Shown here: piece after piece, positions 16,990-26,810 of the stretch
Numbering within the stretch: position 1 is the stretch's first letter
Layout of the letters: each line of letters begins with the position of its first letter
Notes under the pieces: model-generated
Told to the model about the DNA's origin: nothing
Databases searched by the model: none
The model's input: the letters and a program-made list of their open reading frames with translations, nothing else
Position numbers and translations under genes: made by a program
Assembly: GCF_900239345.1 (NCBI RefSeq)
Contig: NZ_OESZ01000046.1
Coordinates: 62,001 to 126,000, forward strand
Origin: Tenacibaculum dicentrarchi
GTDB lineage: Bacteria; Bacteroidota; Bacteroidia; Flavobacteriales; Flavobacteriaceae
DNA length: 64,000 nucleotides
Direction: 5' to 3'

Positions 16990-17609
16990 TTAAGTATTAG
17001 TATTGAAATGCTAATAAAAACAATTATTTGTGCCCATTTTAGGCAGACACCTATTTGGGCATTTTTTTTAATCGCTAATGAAAGTGAGCCTGCTAAAAGA
17101 GCTATTGCCGAAAAGATAAAAAATGAAATAGCAATAAATATACCTCCTAAAATATAAAACTGTATAACTGTTGATAATGTTTTAGAAAATAAAAATTGTG
17201 GAAAAAAAGCTAAGAAAAAAATAGTAACTTTAGGGTTTAAGACATTCATTAAAAAGCCTTTTTGAAATAATTTAACAGTAGATTTTTTAGTATAAATTAA
17301 ATTATCCGTTGATAACAAAATTTTAGCATCACTTTTATATACTTGATATGCTAAATATAATAAATACCCTGCTCCTAATAATTTAATGCTAAAAAATAAA
17401 TTTTCTTGTTGATTTATCAATTCAGAAATACCAAAAGCAACTAAAGTTGTGTGAATAATACAACCTGTCATTAAACCTAAAACAGTAGCTAATCCATATT
17501 TTTTACCATTAACAATACTTTGTGTTAAAACAAAAACATTGTCAGGACCTGGAGAAATTGCTAATGTTGCTGTTGCAAAGGCAAATGAAATTAATATTTC
17601 TGATGACAT
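16986..17609 (-). CDS. LysE/RhtB-family amino-acid exporter
   Basis: A 207-residue inner-membrane protein with six predicted hydrophobic segments. The N-terminal signature AISPGPDNVFVLTQSIVNGKKYGL, with G-P-D/x-N and the following GLMTGCIIHTT, is the LysE/RhtB fingerprint; FLMNVLNPKVTIFFLAFFPQF is the second conserved block. Members export amino acids such as lysine, threonine or homoserine lactone; the substrate here cannot be told. An exact TAnnTTTG box lies 10 bases upstream of the ATG. The 3' end overlaps the NUMOD4 stop codon and also contains a terminator-like hairpin for the opposite strand. Confidence 0.85.
   Translation of the reverse strand: MSSEILISFAFATATLAISPGPDNVFVLTQSIVNGKKYGLATVLGLMTGCIIHTTLVAFGISELINQQENLFFSIKLLGAGYLLYLAYQVYKSDAKILLSTDNLIYTKKSTVKLFQKGFLMNVLNPKVTIFFLAFFPQFLFSKTLSTVIQFYILGGIFIAISFFIFSAIALLAGSLSLAIKKNAQIGVCLKWAQIIVFISISILILN
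17031..17069 (+). terminator. Terminator for the NUMOD4 transcript inside lysE
   Basis: TGCCCA (17031-17036) pairs with TGGGCA (17056-17061), extended by AGG/CCT, and is followed by eight T on the plus strand. It lies within the lysE coding sequence, about 42 bases past the NUMOD4 stop. Confidence 0.6.
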
Positions 17610-17619
17610 TTTTAATTTT

Positions 17620-17627
17620 CAAATATA
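17620..17627 (-). promoter_or_regulatory. -7 promoter box of lysE
   Basis: Minus-strand TATATTTG, an exact TAnnTTTG match ending 10 bases before the lysE ATG, giving a very short leader. Confidence 0.5.
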
Positions 17628-17640
17628 AAATCTAAAAAAA

Positions 17641-17664
17641 ATGAAGTATCATCAGATACTTCAT
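17641..17664. terminator. Terminator of pyrD
   Basis: A 10-bp perfect stem (ATGAAGTATC with GATACTTCAT) and a 4-base loop, flanked by oligo-T on each strand. It lies 32 bases after the pyrD stop. Confidence 0.85.
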
Positions 17665-17695
17665 TTTTTCAGATAATTAAAAGATAAAGTTGAGT

Positions 17696-18727
17696 TTATC
17701 TTGCTAAAATAGCTTTATTTATTCTTTTCACCAAACTAGGTCCTTGGTAAATAAATCCAGTATAAATTTGAACTAAAGATGCTCCTGCATCAATTTTTTC
17801 TAAGGCATCTTTTTCAGAATGAATACCTCCAACTCCAATTATAGGAAACGATTTGTTCGAATTATCCGCTAAATATTTTATTACTTTGGTACTTCTATCT
17901 TTTACCGGCTGACCACTTACACCACCATTTCCGATTTCAGTTAATCGTTCTTTCGATGCTTTTAAATTAGCTCTATTTACAGAAGTGTTCGATGCAATAA
18001 CGCCATCAATTTTTGTTTGCGTAACCAATTCGATAATTTCATCTAATTGCTGATTGTTTAAATCAGGCGCAATTTTTAATAAAATCGGTTTTTGTTTTAC
18101 CTCTTTATTATTTAAAACCTGTACTTCGGTAATCAATTCTTTCAAATAAGAAACATCGTCTAATTTTGCGTGACTACCAACATTTGGACAACTTACATTT
18201 AAAACGAAATAATCTACATACGGATGTAATCCTTTAAAACAAGTTACATAATCTTCCGTATAATTTTCGGGAGTGGTATCGGTATTTTTTCCAATATTTC
18301 CACCGATAATTATTTTACCTTTATTCTTTTTTAACTGTTCAATTGCAACTTCTAAGCCTTCATTATTAAATCCCATTCGGTTAATAATTCCTTGATCGTC
18401 TTTTAAACGAAACAATCTTTTCTTTGGGTTTCCTGCCTGACCCTTTGGAGTTACCGTTCCTATTTCAACAAAACCGAAACCAAAATTTGCCAACTCATTA
18501 TATAGTACCGCATTTTTATCGAAACCAGCAGCCAAACCAACAGGGTTTTTAAATGTTAGTCCGAATAAATTACGTTCTAATTTTTTATCATTTACCTGAT
18601 ACATACTTCTAAATATTGAAGAAACAAAAGGAATTTTAGAAACTGTTTTTACAACTGAAAAAGTAAAGTAATGAATTTTTTCAGGATCAAAAAGAAATAA
18701 AATTGGGCGAATTAATTGTTTGTACAT
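17696..18727 (-). CDS. pyrD: PyrD, quinone-dependent dihydroorotate dehydrogenase (class 2)
   Basis: A 343-residue flavoprotein that oxidises dihydroorotate to orotate and passes electrons to the membrane quinone pool, the fourth step of pyrimidine synthesis. The class-2 N-terminal membrane-binding helices are present ([21 protein letters not shown]). FMN and active-site motifs are [42 protein letters not shown] and [10 protein letters not shown], the last carrying the catalytic Ser typical of class 2. [28 protein letters not shown] completes the barrel. The length is normal. It is transcribed alone on the minus strand between pheT and lysE. Confidence 0.96.
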   Translation of the reverse strand: MYKQLIRPILFLFDPEKIHYFTFSVVKTVSKIPFVSSIFRSMYQVNDKKLERNLFGLTFKNPVGLAAGFDKNAVLYNELANFGFGFVEIGTVTPKGQAGNPKKRLFRLKDDQGIINRMGFNNEGLEVAIEQLKKNKGKIIIGGNIGKNTDTTPENYTEDYVTCFKGLHPYVDYFVLNVSCPNVGSHAKLDDVSYLKELITEVQVLNNKEVKQKPILLKIAPDLNNQQLDEIIELVTQTKIDGVIASNTSVNRANLKASKERLTEIGNGGVSGQPVKDRSTKVIKYLADNSNKSFPIIGVGGIHSEKDALEKIDAGASLVQIYTGFIYQGPSLVKRINKAILAR

Positions 18728-18796
18728 ATTGTTTTATTAAAGGTTGAAAAGGATCTTCTAAATTTTAGCCATATTTTTTAAAAGAAGTCATAAAAA

Positions 18797-18820
18797 AAGC
18801 CCCAAATAAATGGAGCTTTT
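18797..18820 (-). terminator. Terminator of pheT
   Basis: An AAAGCCCC/GGAGCTTT stem with one mismatch, followed on the minus strand by T-rich sequence, immediately after the pheT stop. Confidence 0.75.
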
Positions 18821-18826
18821 AAATTA

Positions 18827-21259
18827 TTATCTTAAAACAGCTTCTAAATTCTTTTCAAAAGTTGCTTGTAATTTTTGCATTATTTTATCAATCTGTTTAT
18901 CGGCAAGTGTTTTATTTTCATCTTGTAAAACAAAACTCACAGCATATGATTTTTTACCATCAGGTAATTTATCACCTTGATATACATCAAATAAATCTAC
19001 CTCTTTCAATAATTTCTTCTCTGATTGAAAAGCCAAATTATAAATTTCTTTAAATGTTACTTTATTATCTAATAACAAAGCTAAATCACGTTTTACCGCT
19101 GGAAATTTTGTAAACTCAGTAATTTTAATTTTCTTATTTCCTACTAAGGTTAAAATATTTTGCCAGTTAAAATCGGCAAATAATACTTCTTGTTTAATAG
19201 AAAATTCTTTTAAAATACTTGTTTTTAAAACCCCAAATTCTACTAATTTAGTTTTACCTAAACTCAATGTTAATCCTTCTGAAAAAATATCTGATTTTGC
19301 AGGTGATGTTTTTAAATTATCAAACCCTAACCTACTAAATAATGAGGTTACAATTCCTTTTAAATAAAAGAAATCTGCGTTTTCAGAAGTTACTTTCCAG
19401 CTATCTTTTGTTCTGTTACCAGTAACAAGTAAAGTTAAATGTTTATCTTCTTGATATCCGCTTTCATATTTATGATAGGTTTTCCCAAATTCATAAAATT
19501 TCAACGCATTATTTTTTCTGTTTATATTATAAGAAACAGATTCTAAACCACTAAATAATAATGATTGACGCATCACTTTTAAATCGTTACTTAACGGATT
19601 TAAAATTTCAACATTTTGTGCTTCATTCAATGTATCAGATAAAGCTACATAATCAGCCTTTGTTAAAGAATTTGCCATTGTTTCGTTAAACCCTAAAGAA
19701 GTTAACTGATTTGCAACAATATTTTCTACTTTAACATTTTTATCGCTATCAAAAGAAATAGAGGTATTTAATTTATGAGAAAACTCAATATTATTATACC
19801 CGTAAACTCTTAAAATTTCTTCAATAATATCGGCTTCACGCTGTACATCTACTCGGTACGAAGGAATTGTTAATCCTAGACCTCCTTCAGTTACACTATT
19901 TATTTTAATTTCTAAAGAAGCTAAAATATTTTTAATAGTTTCTTTTGGAATTTCCTGTCCTATTAATTTATAGGTGTTTTCAAAAGATAAAAAGACTTCA
20001 AAACCTTTTATTTTCTTTGGATAAAAAGATAAAACATCTGAAGACATTTTTCCTCCTGCATATTCTTCAATTAATAAAGCTGCACGTTTTAAAGCATATT
20101 CTGTTAAATTGATATCAATTCCTCGTTCAAAACGAAAAGAAGCATCGGTATTTAAAGCGTGTCTTTTTGCTGTTTTACGAATAGATACCGGATTAAAATA
20201 AGCACTTTCTAAGAAAATACTGGTAGTATGTTCGGTAACGCCCGATTTTGCTCCTCCAAAAACACCTGCAATACACAATGGATTGTCATCAGCATCACAA
20301 ATCATAATATCATCAGCTGATAATTCTCTTTCTACATCATCTAAAGTTGTAAATTTTGTTCCCTCTTCTAATGTTTTTACAACAACTTTATTACCTCTAA
20401 TTTTTTGAGAATCAAAAGCATGTAATGGTTGACCTAACTCATGTAAAACATAGTTTGTAATATCAACAATATTATTTTTAGGTACAATTCCAATAGCTTT
20501 TAACCTGTTTTGAATCCACTCAGGAGAGTCTTTTATTTCAACATCAGTAATGGTAATTCCACAATAACGAGGCACAAGGTTTTTATCTTCAACCTCAATA
20601 TCAACTTTAAGAGTGCGTTCATCTACATGAAAATCAGAAACCGAAGGCGAAATTAATTCTAAATTTGTTCCTTGGTGCATTAATCCTGCACGCAAATCAC
20701 GAGCGACACCAAAATGACTCATGGCATCGGCACGGTTTGGGGTTAAGCCAATTTCAAAAACATAATCAGTTTCTATTTTAAAAACCTCAGCACATGGAGT
20801 TCCTGCAACTAAATTAGCATCTAAAACCATAATTCCGTCATGACCTTTACCTAAACCTAATTCGTCTTCAGCACAAATCATCCCGAAACTTTCTTCGCCT
20901 CTTATTTTTCCTTTTTTAATTTTAAAGCTCTCCCCTTTTTCATCATATAAAATAGTACCAACAGTGGCAACAGGCACTTTTTGCCCAGCAGCTACATTTG
21001 GTGCACCACAGACTATTTGAATCGGATTTCCATCGCCTAAATCAACAGTAGTTATTTTTAATTTATCAGCATTTGGATGCTTTTCACATGTTTTTACTTC
21101 ACCAACTACAATGCCTTTTAAGCTTCCTTTGATGCTTTCTACAGTTGCAATTCCTTCTACTTCTAAACCTAAGTCAGTTAATAACTCTCCTGTTTTTTCA
21201 GCTTCCCAGTCCGTTTGTAAAAATTGGCGCAACCAATTGTATGATATCTTCATAATCAA
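18827..21259 (-). CDS. pheT: PheT, phenylalanyl-tRNA synthetase beta subunit
   Basis: An 810-residue beta subunit of the alpha2-beta2 enzyme that charges tRNA-Phe. The domain order is as expected: N-terminal ISYNWLRQFLQTDW, an EMAP-II/OB tRNA-binding domain (about residues 40-150, with KHPNADKLKITTVDLGDG and IVCGAPNVAAGQKVPVA), B3/B4 editing domain (LTPNRADAMSHFGVARDL), B5 domain, a catalytic-like core, and the C-terminal anticodon-binding FDX-ACB domain (KFPAVKRDLALLLDNKV). Starts at ATG 21259 or ATG 21253 are both possible; the second (MKISYNWL) is the classical one. pheS is not adjacent in the window. An exact promoter box lies 16 bases upstream. Confidence 0.97.
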   Translation of the reverse strand: MIMKISYNWLRQFLQTDWEAEKTGELLTDLGLEVEGIATVESIKGSLKGIVVGEVKTCEKHPNADKLKITTVDLGDGNPIQIVCGAPNVAAGQKVPVATVGTILYDEKGESFKIKKGKIRGEESFGMICAEDELGLGKGHDGIMVLDANLVAGTPCAEVFKIETDYVFEIGLTPNRADAMSHFGVARDLRAGLMHQGTNLELISPSVSDFHVDERTLKVDIEVEDKNLVPRYCGITITDVEIKDSPEWIQNRLKAIGIVPKNNIVDITNYVLHELGQPLHAFDSQKIRGNKVVVKTLEEGTKFTTLDDVERELSADDIMICDADDNPLCIAGVFGGAKSGVTEHTTSIFLESAYFNPVSIRKTAKRHALNTDASFRFERGIDINLTEYALKRAALLIEEYAGGKMSSDVLSFYPKKIKGFEVFLSFENTYKLIGQEIPKETIKNILASLEIKINSVTEGGLGLTIPSYRVDVQREADIIEEILRVYGYNNIEFSHKLNTSISFDSDKNVKVENIVANQLTSLGFNETMANSLTKADYVALSDTLNEAQNVEILNPLSNDLKVMRQSLLFSGLESVSYNINRKNNALKFYEFGKTYHKYESGYQEDKHLTLLVTGNRTKDSWKVTSENADFFYLKGIVTSLFSRLGFDNLKTSPAKSDIFSEGLTLSLGKTKLVEFGVLKTSILKEFSIKQEVLFADFNWQNILTLVGNKKIKITEFTKFPAVKRDLALLLDNKVTFKEIYNLAFQSEKKLLKEVDLFDVYQGDKLPDGKKSYAVSFVLQDENKTLADKQIDKIMQKLQATFEKNLEAVLR

Positions 21260-21275
21260 TCTCTAATTTGAACGA

Positions 21276-21283
21276 CAAATTTA
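21276..21283 (-). promoter_or_regulatory. -7 promoter box of pheT
   Basis: Minus-strand TAAATTTG, an exact TAnnTTTG match just upstream of the pheT start. Confidence 0.5.
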
Positions 21284-21438
21284 AGTAAAATAAAGTAAAA
21301 AACTAGCCTTGTTTAGCCCTGCTTTTATCATAAAATATATCAAACTGATTTTTAATCGTTTGATAATTGATTTCTCAATAAAAAGTTGTTTTTTTGCCGA
21401 AATTCATAATTAATAAAAACAACACAAACACAATTTAC

Positions 21439-23562
21439 ATGAAAAAATTATTACCCTTCTTTTTACTGATGTTATCAGTTTCAATATTTTCTCAAATTCC
21501 GTCTTATTATAATGATATAGACTTAAGCTTAACAAATACGGCATTAAAAGATGCTTTATCAACAAAAATAATTAGTACACAACAAGTTAATTTATCGTAT
21601 AGCCCTGGTGTATGGAATGCTTTAAAACAATCAGATTTAGATATTACAGATAATTCAAAAGTTGTTTTAATTTACGGATATGATAATACCGATGCAAATT
21701 ACGTTACCGATATCACACGAAGTAAAGATGCAAATGGTGGTTCTGCTGGTACACAATGGAACAGAGAACATGTATATCCGAAGTCATTAGGAACGCCTAA
21801 TTTAGGAACTTCTGGTTCAGGAGCCGATATTCATCATTTAAGACCAGCCGATATTTCTTTTAATTCGCAAAGAAGTAGTAAAAAATTTGTTGCAGGTTCA
21901 GGAAACGCAGGAAGTGTTTCTGGCGGATGGTATCCTGGTGATCAGTGGAAAGGAGATGTTGCTCGCATGATGATGTACATGTATCTTCGTTACGGAAATC
22001 AATGTTTACCTAGCAATGTTGCTATTGGGTCGGCTAATCCATTAGACTCTAATATGATTAATTTATTATTAGAATGGAATGTAGAAGACCCTGTTTCTGA
22101 TTTTGAAAAACAACGAAACCCTATTATAGAATCAATACAAGGAAACAGAAATCCGTTTATTGACAATCCTGCTTTTGCAACCCAAATTTGGGGAGGACCT
22201 CAAGCAGAAAATTTATTTGAAAACACAAATAACGATTCAAATACAACAACAGATACAGATACTTCTTCTGAAGAAAATAATACACCTACAACAGAAATAC
22301 CTACAACTACATCAATTACAGTTGCCGATTTATTTATTACAGAATATATAGAAGGTTCATCAAATAATAAAGCTTTAGAAATTGCAAATTTTACAGGAAA
22401 TGCAATTAATTTAGAAGGATATTCATTAAAGAAAGCCTCTAACGGGGGCGGATGGACAAACACTCTAACATTAAGCGGTGTTTTAAATAATCAAAAAATG
22501 TATGTAATTGCTAATAATAGTGCTACTTCAGCCTTAAAAAACAAGGCACAGTTATTAGATACAAGCGTGTTATCGTTTAACGGAAATGATGCTATTGGTT
22601 TATTTAAAGAGAATATTCTTATTGATGTTATTGGAAACCCTAGTAGTTCAGTTGTTTTTGCTAAAGATAAAACCTTACAGCGAAAAGCTAGCATTAAACA
22701 AGCAAGTACTGTTTATGACGCTTCTCAGTGGAATATTCTTTCTAAAGATACTTTTGACGGGGTATCAAATCATGTTTTAGATGCTAATGCTCCTACCCCA
22801 AATATCGAAGAAGAAGTTAAAGAAGAAGTTGCTGTTACTTATTGCGTTTCAAAAGGAAAAAATGCAAATTATGAATATATAGACAATGTGGTAATCGGCG
22901 GAATTTCTAATGCTACCAAGTCAAATGGTGGTTATGCTGATTTTACAGCACAAACAGCTAGTTTAAATTATGGGAATAATGAGCTTATTGTAAGTGCAGG
23001 TTTTTCAAGCGAAGCATACACTGAATTTTGGAAAGTTTGGATTGACTTTAATAAAAATGGTGTTTTTGAAAATGATGAACAAGTGGTTAGCGGATCATCA
23101 TCAAGTGCGGGTAATTTATCTTCTAATATTTACGTACCTTCTTCTGTGCTAACAGGAAAAACAAGAATGCGTGTTTCTATGAAATGGGATGCTAAAGCAA
23201 CTGCTTGTGAAACTTTTTCTCATGGTGAAGTAGAAGATTATACCGTAACTATAGGACAAAGTCAGCGAAAAGAATTATATAATACTTCTAAAAATATTTT
23301 TATATCAGCTGAAAAATTAGGAAACCAAACACCTATTTTTAGTGCTAACTTTTATCCAAATCCAGCAGTTAATTTTATCAATATTCAAGTTTTAGATAAT
23401 AGAAATGCACAATTTAGAATTATAAATATGAATGGTCAAACGGTTTTAAAAGGTCAAATAAACCATGATACTATTAATGTTTCTAATTTAAACAAGGGTA
23501 TTTATATTCTTGAAATTAATGATAATCAAAAAATTATTACTAAGAAATTTATTAAAAAATAA
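21439..23562 (+). CDS. Secreted endonuclease I-type nuclease with LTD, GEVED and T9SS sorting domains
   Basis: A 707-residue secreted nuclease. I start it at ATG 21439 (MKKLLPFFLLMLSVSIFSQ, a signal peptide); an upstream in-frame TTG at 21394 lies in a promoter-like TTTG and would bury the signal. Residues 20-245 are an endonuclease I fold with NREHVYPKS (His111) and ADIHHLRPADISFNSQRSSKKF (His132, His133). A Thr/Asp-rich linker follows. Residues about 294-405 are a lamin-tail-like domain (FITEYIEGSSNNKALEIAN), about 466-604 a GEVED domain (WKVWIDFNKNGVFENDEQ, HGEVEDYTV), and about 633-707 a type IX secretion C-terminal sorting domain (FYPNPAVNFINIQVL ... LNKGIYILEI). It probably degrades extracellular DNA or RNA for nutrients. 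Confidence 0.93.
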   Translation: MKKLLPFFLLMLSVSIFSQIPSYYNDIDLSLTNTALKDALSTKIISTQQVNLSYSPGVWNALKQSDLDITDNSKVVLIYGYDNTDANYVTDITRSKDANGGSAGTQWNREHVYPKSLGTPNLGTSGSGADIHHLRPADISFNSQRSSKKFVAGSGNAGSVSGGWYPGDQWKGDVARMMMYMYLRYGNQCLPSNVAIGSANPLDSNMINLLLEWNVEDPVSDFEKQRNPIIESIQGNRNPFIDNPAFATQIWGGPQAENLFENTNNDSNTTTDTDTSSEENNTPTTEIPTTTSITVADLFITEYIEGSSNNKALEIANFTGNAINLEGYSLKKASNGGGWTNTLTLSGVLNNQKMYVIANNSATSALKNKAQLLDTSVLSFNGNDAIGLFKENILIDVIGNPSSSVVFAKDKTLQRKASIKQASTVYDASQWNILSKDTFDGVSNHVLDANAPTPNIEEEVKEEVAVTYCVSKGKNANYEYIDNVVIGGISNATKSNGGYADFTAQTASLNYGNNELIVSAGFSSEAYTEFWKVWIDFNKNGVFENDEQVVSGSSSSAGNLSSNIYVPSSVLTGKTRMRVSMKWDAKATACETFSHGEVEDYTVTIGQSQRKELYNTSKNIFISAEKLGNQTPIFSANFYPNPAVNFINIQVLDNRNAQFRIINMNGQTVLKGQINHDTINVSNLNKGIYILEINDNQKIITKKFIKK

Positions 23563-23589
23563 AGATATTATATCAGTAATTATTTAATA

Positions 23590-23623
23590 AAAAAAGGCAA
23601 TCATATATGTGATTGCCTTTTTT
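23590..23623. terminator. Bidirectional terminator after the nuclease gene
   Basis: A 14-bp perfect stem, AAAAAAGGCAATCA with TGATTGCCTTTTTT, and a 6-base loop, between two convergent genes. Confidence 0.9.
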
Positions 23624-23659
23624 ATTTTCTTTAAGATTTATAATTAAGTAAAACCAAGA

Positions 23660-23974
23660 CTATTCAATTATTTTTTTTGATGGCGTTTTTGATGATTTTT
23701 TATACCCATAACCGCTAAAAACATGTGTAAATAACCACATAATTGTAAAAGTAGGTATGATGTCTAAACCAGGGATTGCTTCTTCAATAAAAGAAACGGC
23801 TGCCGCAACTTTACCCTTATTCCCTTTATACATTTTGGTCATTAAATATGCCGATGCTGGTGCCCAAAACATATCGGACAATTCGCCTAGACCAGGGATT
23901 GCATACGATAACAAACCAATAGCATCAAACAATAAACTTAGCGCTAATTTTATATATTTATTTTGTGTATTCAT
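23660..23974 (-). CDS. Small membrane protein, unknown function
   Basis: A 104-residue protein I cannot assign to a named family, though similar short proteins are common in Flavobacteriia. Two or three hydrophobic segments are visible: LALSLLFDAIGLLSYAIPGLGELSDMF, with a Pro-Gly kink, and EEAIPGLDIIPTFTIMWLFTHVF near the C-terminus. The motif AIPGL occurs in both segments (residues 25-29 and 67-71), which suggests a pair of re-entrant or related helices. The tail is basic (KKSSKTPSKK). I prefer this strand over the overlapping plus-strand frame because of its membrane-protein character and codon use. Confidence 0.6.
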   Translation of the reverse strand: MNTQNKYIKLALSLLFDAIGLLSYAIPGLGELSDMFWAPASAYLMTKMYKGNKGKVAAAVSFIEEAIPGLDIIPTFTIMWLFTHVFSGYGYKKSSKTPSKKIIE

Positions 23975-24111
23975 TTATCTCTAAAATTAAAAGTATTAAG
24001 TCGGTTTATTCTAAATCAAAATCCAAGCCAAATTAATTTATTTTTTTACTTTATAAAGATGTATTTTTACTTTAATTACTATTTTTTAATTCTTTCTAAA
24101 TAACCTAAACA

Positions 24112-24738
24112 ATGATTTTTTCTGATTTAACAAATAAAATAACACAGTTAAAAAATAAACCTTTAGGAGGATTAACCTCTCAGTTTAAACTTGCTCCGAA
24201 ATTAAGAATAAAATTCCCGCAAGAATTAATCGAAAGTAAAAACCCTAAAAAAGCAGCTGTTTTAGCCTTGTTTTATCCTGATGAAAATAATCAAACTCGT
24301 TTTTTACTTACATTAAGAGCAACTTATAAAGGTAAACATTCAGCTCAAGTTAGTTTTCCTGGAGGTAAAATAGATAAAAAAGACACCAATCTTAAACAAA
24401 CAGCTTTAAGAGAAACTTTTGAAGAGGTGGGTGTTTCATCCGAAGAAATTAAAATTATTCGTCAAATTACAGATACCTATATACCTCCTAGTAATTTTTT
24501 AGTAACTCCGTTTATAGGTTTTACTCAAGAAAAACCAGCTTTTAAAGCAAATTACGAAGTAGCAAATACAATTGAAGTTTTAATGAGCGACTTGTTAAAC
24601 GACAATAATTTAACATCAAAAGAAATGGCAACATCATATATGAAAAAAGAAGCTGTACCATGCTTTAAATTAAATGATTATATCGTTTGGGGAGCAACGG
24701 CAATGATGTTATCGGAAATTAAAGATTTATTTAAATAG
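24112..24738 (+). CDS. Nudix hydrolase, coenzyme A pyrophosphatase type
   Basis: A 208-residue Nudix enzyme of the CoA-diphosphatase (NudL) group, which cleaves CoA to phosphopantetheine and 3',5'-ADP. The family motif LLTLRATYKGKHSAQVSFPGG (the UPF0035 signature) leads directly into a Nudix box, GGKIDKKDTNLKQTALRETFEEVGV, that has Asp instead of the first Glu and one extra residue, both normal for this subgroup. The RETFEE core keeps the metal-binding glutamates. It begins a same-strand run with the acyltransferase (53-base gap) and the peptidase, probably an operon. Confidence 0.88.
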   Translation: MIFSDLTNKITQLKNKPLGGLTSQFKLAPKLRIKFPQELIESKNPKKAAVLALFYPDENNQTRFLLTLRATYKGKHSAQVSFPGGKIDKKDTNLKQTALRETFEEVGVSSEEIKIIRQITDTYIPPSNFLVTPFIGFTQEKPAFKANYEVANTIEVLMSDLLNDNNLTSKEMATSYMKKEAVPCFKLNDYIVWGATAMMLSEIKDLFK

Positions 24739-24791
24739 TATTTTTTCGATTTCTTTTGTAATTTAGCTATTACACTTAAAAAAAACTAGAA

Positions 24792-25631
24792 ATGCCTTTA
24801 TTAAAAAGGAATCCTTTCGGACATCTATTGTTCTTGAAAAGGGTTCTTATTCAAGCACTTGGTATAATTTCTCATGGAAGATACCGAAAATTTAACCAAC
24901 TAAAAATCGAAGGGTCTGAAATTTTAAGAAATCTTCCAGACAAAAACGTATTATTTATTTCTAATCATCAAACTTATTTTGCTGACGTAGCTGCAATGTT
25001 TCATGTTTTTAATGCCTCTTTAAAAGGGCGTGACGATAATCTTAAAAATATTGGTTATTTATGGAAACCAAAATTAAACATCTATTATATAGCCGCTGGT
25101 GAAACTATGCGAGCAGGATTATTACCTAAAATATTTGCTTATGCAGGCTCTATTTCAGTTGAAAGAACATGGCGAAGCAAAGGAAAAGATGTAAAAAGAC
25201 AAGTGAAAATGTCGGATATTTCAAATATTAGCAAAGCTTTAGATGATGGATGGGTTATTACCTTTCCTCAAGGAACAACAACTCCTTTTAAACCTGTACG
25301 TCGTGGTACTGCTCATATTATAAAAACCTACAAACCCGTTGTAGTGCCTATTGTTATTGATGGTTTTAGACGTTCTTTTGATAAAAAAGGATTGGTAATT
25401 AAAAAACGTAATGTTTTACAATCAATGGTAATTAAAGAACCTTTAAAAATTGATTACGAAAACGAAGAAGTAGCAAGTATTATTGAAAAAATTGAATACG
25501 CTATAGAGCAACATCCTTCTTTTTTAAAGGTTTTAACACCTAAAGAATTAAAAGAACAAGAAGAGTTTATTGAAAAACGTCGTTCATGGGTAGATAAAGA
25601 TACCAAAAATAAAAAAGACGAAGAAGAATAA
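24792..25631 (+). CDS. PlsC-family lysophospholipid acyltransferase
   Basis: A 279-residue acyltransferase of the 1-acyl-glycerol-3-phosphate acyltransferase superfamily, which adds an acyl chain to lysophospholipids at the inner membrane. The catalytic H-x4-D motif is in FISNHQTYFADVAA, the glycerol-phosphate-binding FPQGTTTPFKPVRRGTAHI block replaces the more usual FPEGTRS, and VVPIVIDGFRRSF is the last family motif. The C-terminal 60 residues are highly charged. It lies between the Nudix gene and the M42 peptidase on the same strand with short gaps, consistent with co-transcription. Confidence 0.85.
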   Translation: MPLLKRNPFGHLLFLKRVLIQALGIISHGRYRKFNQLKIEGSEILRNLPDKNVLFISNHQTYFADVAAMFHVFNASLKGRDDNLKNIGYLWKPKLNIYYIAAGETMRAGLLPKIFAYAGSISVERTWRSKGKDVKRQVKMSDISNISKALDDGWVITFPQGTTTPFKPVRRGTAHIIKTYKPVVVPIVIDGFRRSFDKKGLVIKKRNVLQSMVIKEPLKIDYENEEVASIIEKIEYAIEQHPSFLKVLTPKELKEQEEFIEKRRSWVDKDTKNKKDEEE

Positions 25632-25674
25632 AAATTATCAAAAGAAGAAACATAACAAACTAAATCAATAAATT

Positions 25675-26766
25675 ATGGCTAAAACTAAATCAATTTTAAA
25701 CGAGAAATCAATCGATTTCTTAGCTAAATACCTAAATAACGCTGCTCCTACTGGTTACGAATGGGAAGGACAGAAAATTTGGATGGACTATTTAAAGCCA
25801 TATGTAGATGAATTTATTACCGATACTTATGGTTCTGCTGTAGGTATTATTAACCCTGATGCTAAATATAAGGTGGTTATTGAAGGGCATGCCGATGAAA
25901 TTTCATGGTATGTAAATTATATTTCAGATGATGGATTAATTTATGTAGTTCGCAATGGTGGTTCTGACCATCAAATTGCACCTAGTAAAATTGTAAACAT
26001 CCATACCGATAACGGAATTGTAAAAGGTGTTTTTGGATGGCCAGCAATTCATACTCGTAATAAAGCAAATGAAGAAGCACCTAAACCTGATAATATTTTT
26101 ATTGATACAGGATGCGCTACAAAAGAAGAAGTTGAAAAATTAGGCGTTCACGTTGGTTGTGTTATTACTTACCCAGATGAATTCCATATTTTAAATGGTG
26201 ATAAATTTGTATGTCGTGCTTTAGACAACAGAATGGGTGGGTTTATGATTGCCGAAGTTGCTCGCTTGTTAAAAGAGAACAAAAAAGAATTACCTTTCGG
26301 TTTATATATTACAAATTCTGTTCAAGAAGAAATTGGTTTACGTGGTGCTGAAATGATTTCACACACCATAAAACCAAATGTAGCAATTGTTACCGATGTA
26401 ACACACGATACAACTACCCCAATGATTAATCAGAAGAAAGAAGGTCTTTTAGAAATGGGGAAAGGTCCTGTAGTTGCCTATGCTCCTGCTGTGCAACAAA
26501 GATTACGTGATTTAATTATTGATACTGCTAAAGAAAAAAATATTCCTTTTCAACGTTCGGCATTATCAAGAGCCACAGGAACAGATACCGATGCTTTTGC
26601 TTATAGTAACGGAGGGGTCGCTTCGGCATTAATTTCTTTACCATTACGTTATATGCACACAACCGTTGAAATGGTACATCGTGATGATGTTGAAAATGTA
26701 ATTAAAATGATTTACGAAAGTTTATTAAAAATAGAATACGGAGAAGATTTTTCGTATTTTAAATAA
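25675..26766 (+). CDS. M42-family aminopeptidase (glutamyl aminopeptidase type)
   Basis: A 363-residue cytoplasmic metallo-aminopeptidase that probably assembles into a large tetrahedral shell. The dinuclear metal site can be followed in order: His in VIEGHADEISW, Asp in CRALDNRMGG, catalytic Glu-Glu in NSVQEEIGLRGAEM, Asp in VTDVTHD, and His in RYMHTTVEMVH. The domain inserted between the first His and Asp (VFGWPAIHTR ...) is the PDZ-like lid. The length is typical. The gene ends the Nudix-acyltransferase-peptidase run, with a 43-base gap to its upstream neighbour. Confidence 0.93.
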   Translation: MAKTKSILNEKSIDFLAKYLNNAAPTGYEWEGQKIWMDYLKPYVDEFITDTYGSAVGIINPDAKYKVVIEGHADEISWYVNYISDDGLIYVVRNGGSDHQIAPSKIVNIHTDNGIVKGVFGWPAIHTRNKANEEAPKPDNIFIDTGCATKEEVEKLGVHVGCVITYPDEFHILNGDKFVCRALDNRMGGFMIAEVARLLKENKKELPFGLYITNSVQEEIGLRGAEMISHTIKPNVAIVTDVTHDTTTPMINQKKEGLLEMGKGPVVAYAPAVQQRLRDLIIDTAKEKNIPFQRSALSRATGTDTDAFAYSNGGVASALISLPLRYMHTTVEMVHRDDVENVIKMIYESLLKIEYGEDFSYFK

Positions 26767-26810
26767 ATACTCTCTACATAAAAAAATAAATTTAATACCC
26801 CTAAGATAAT

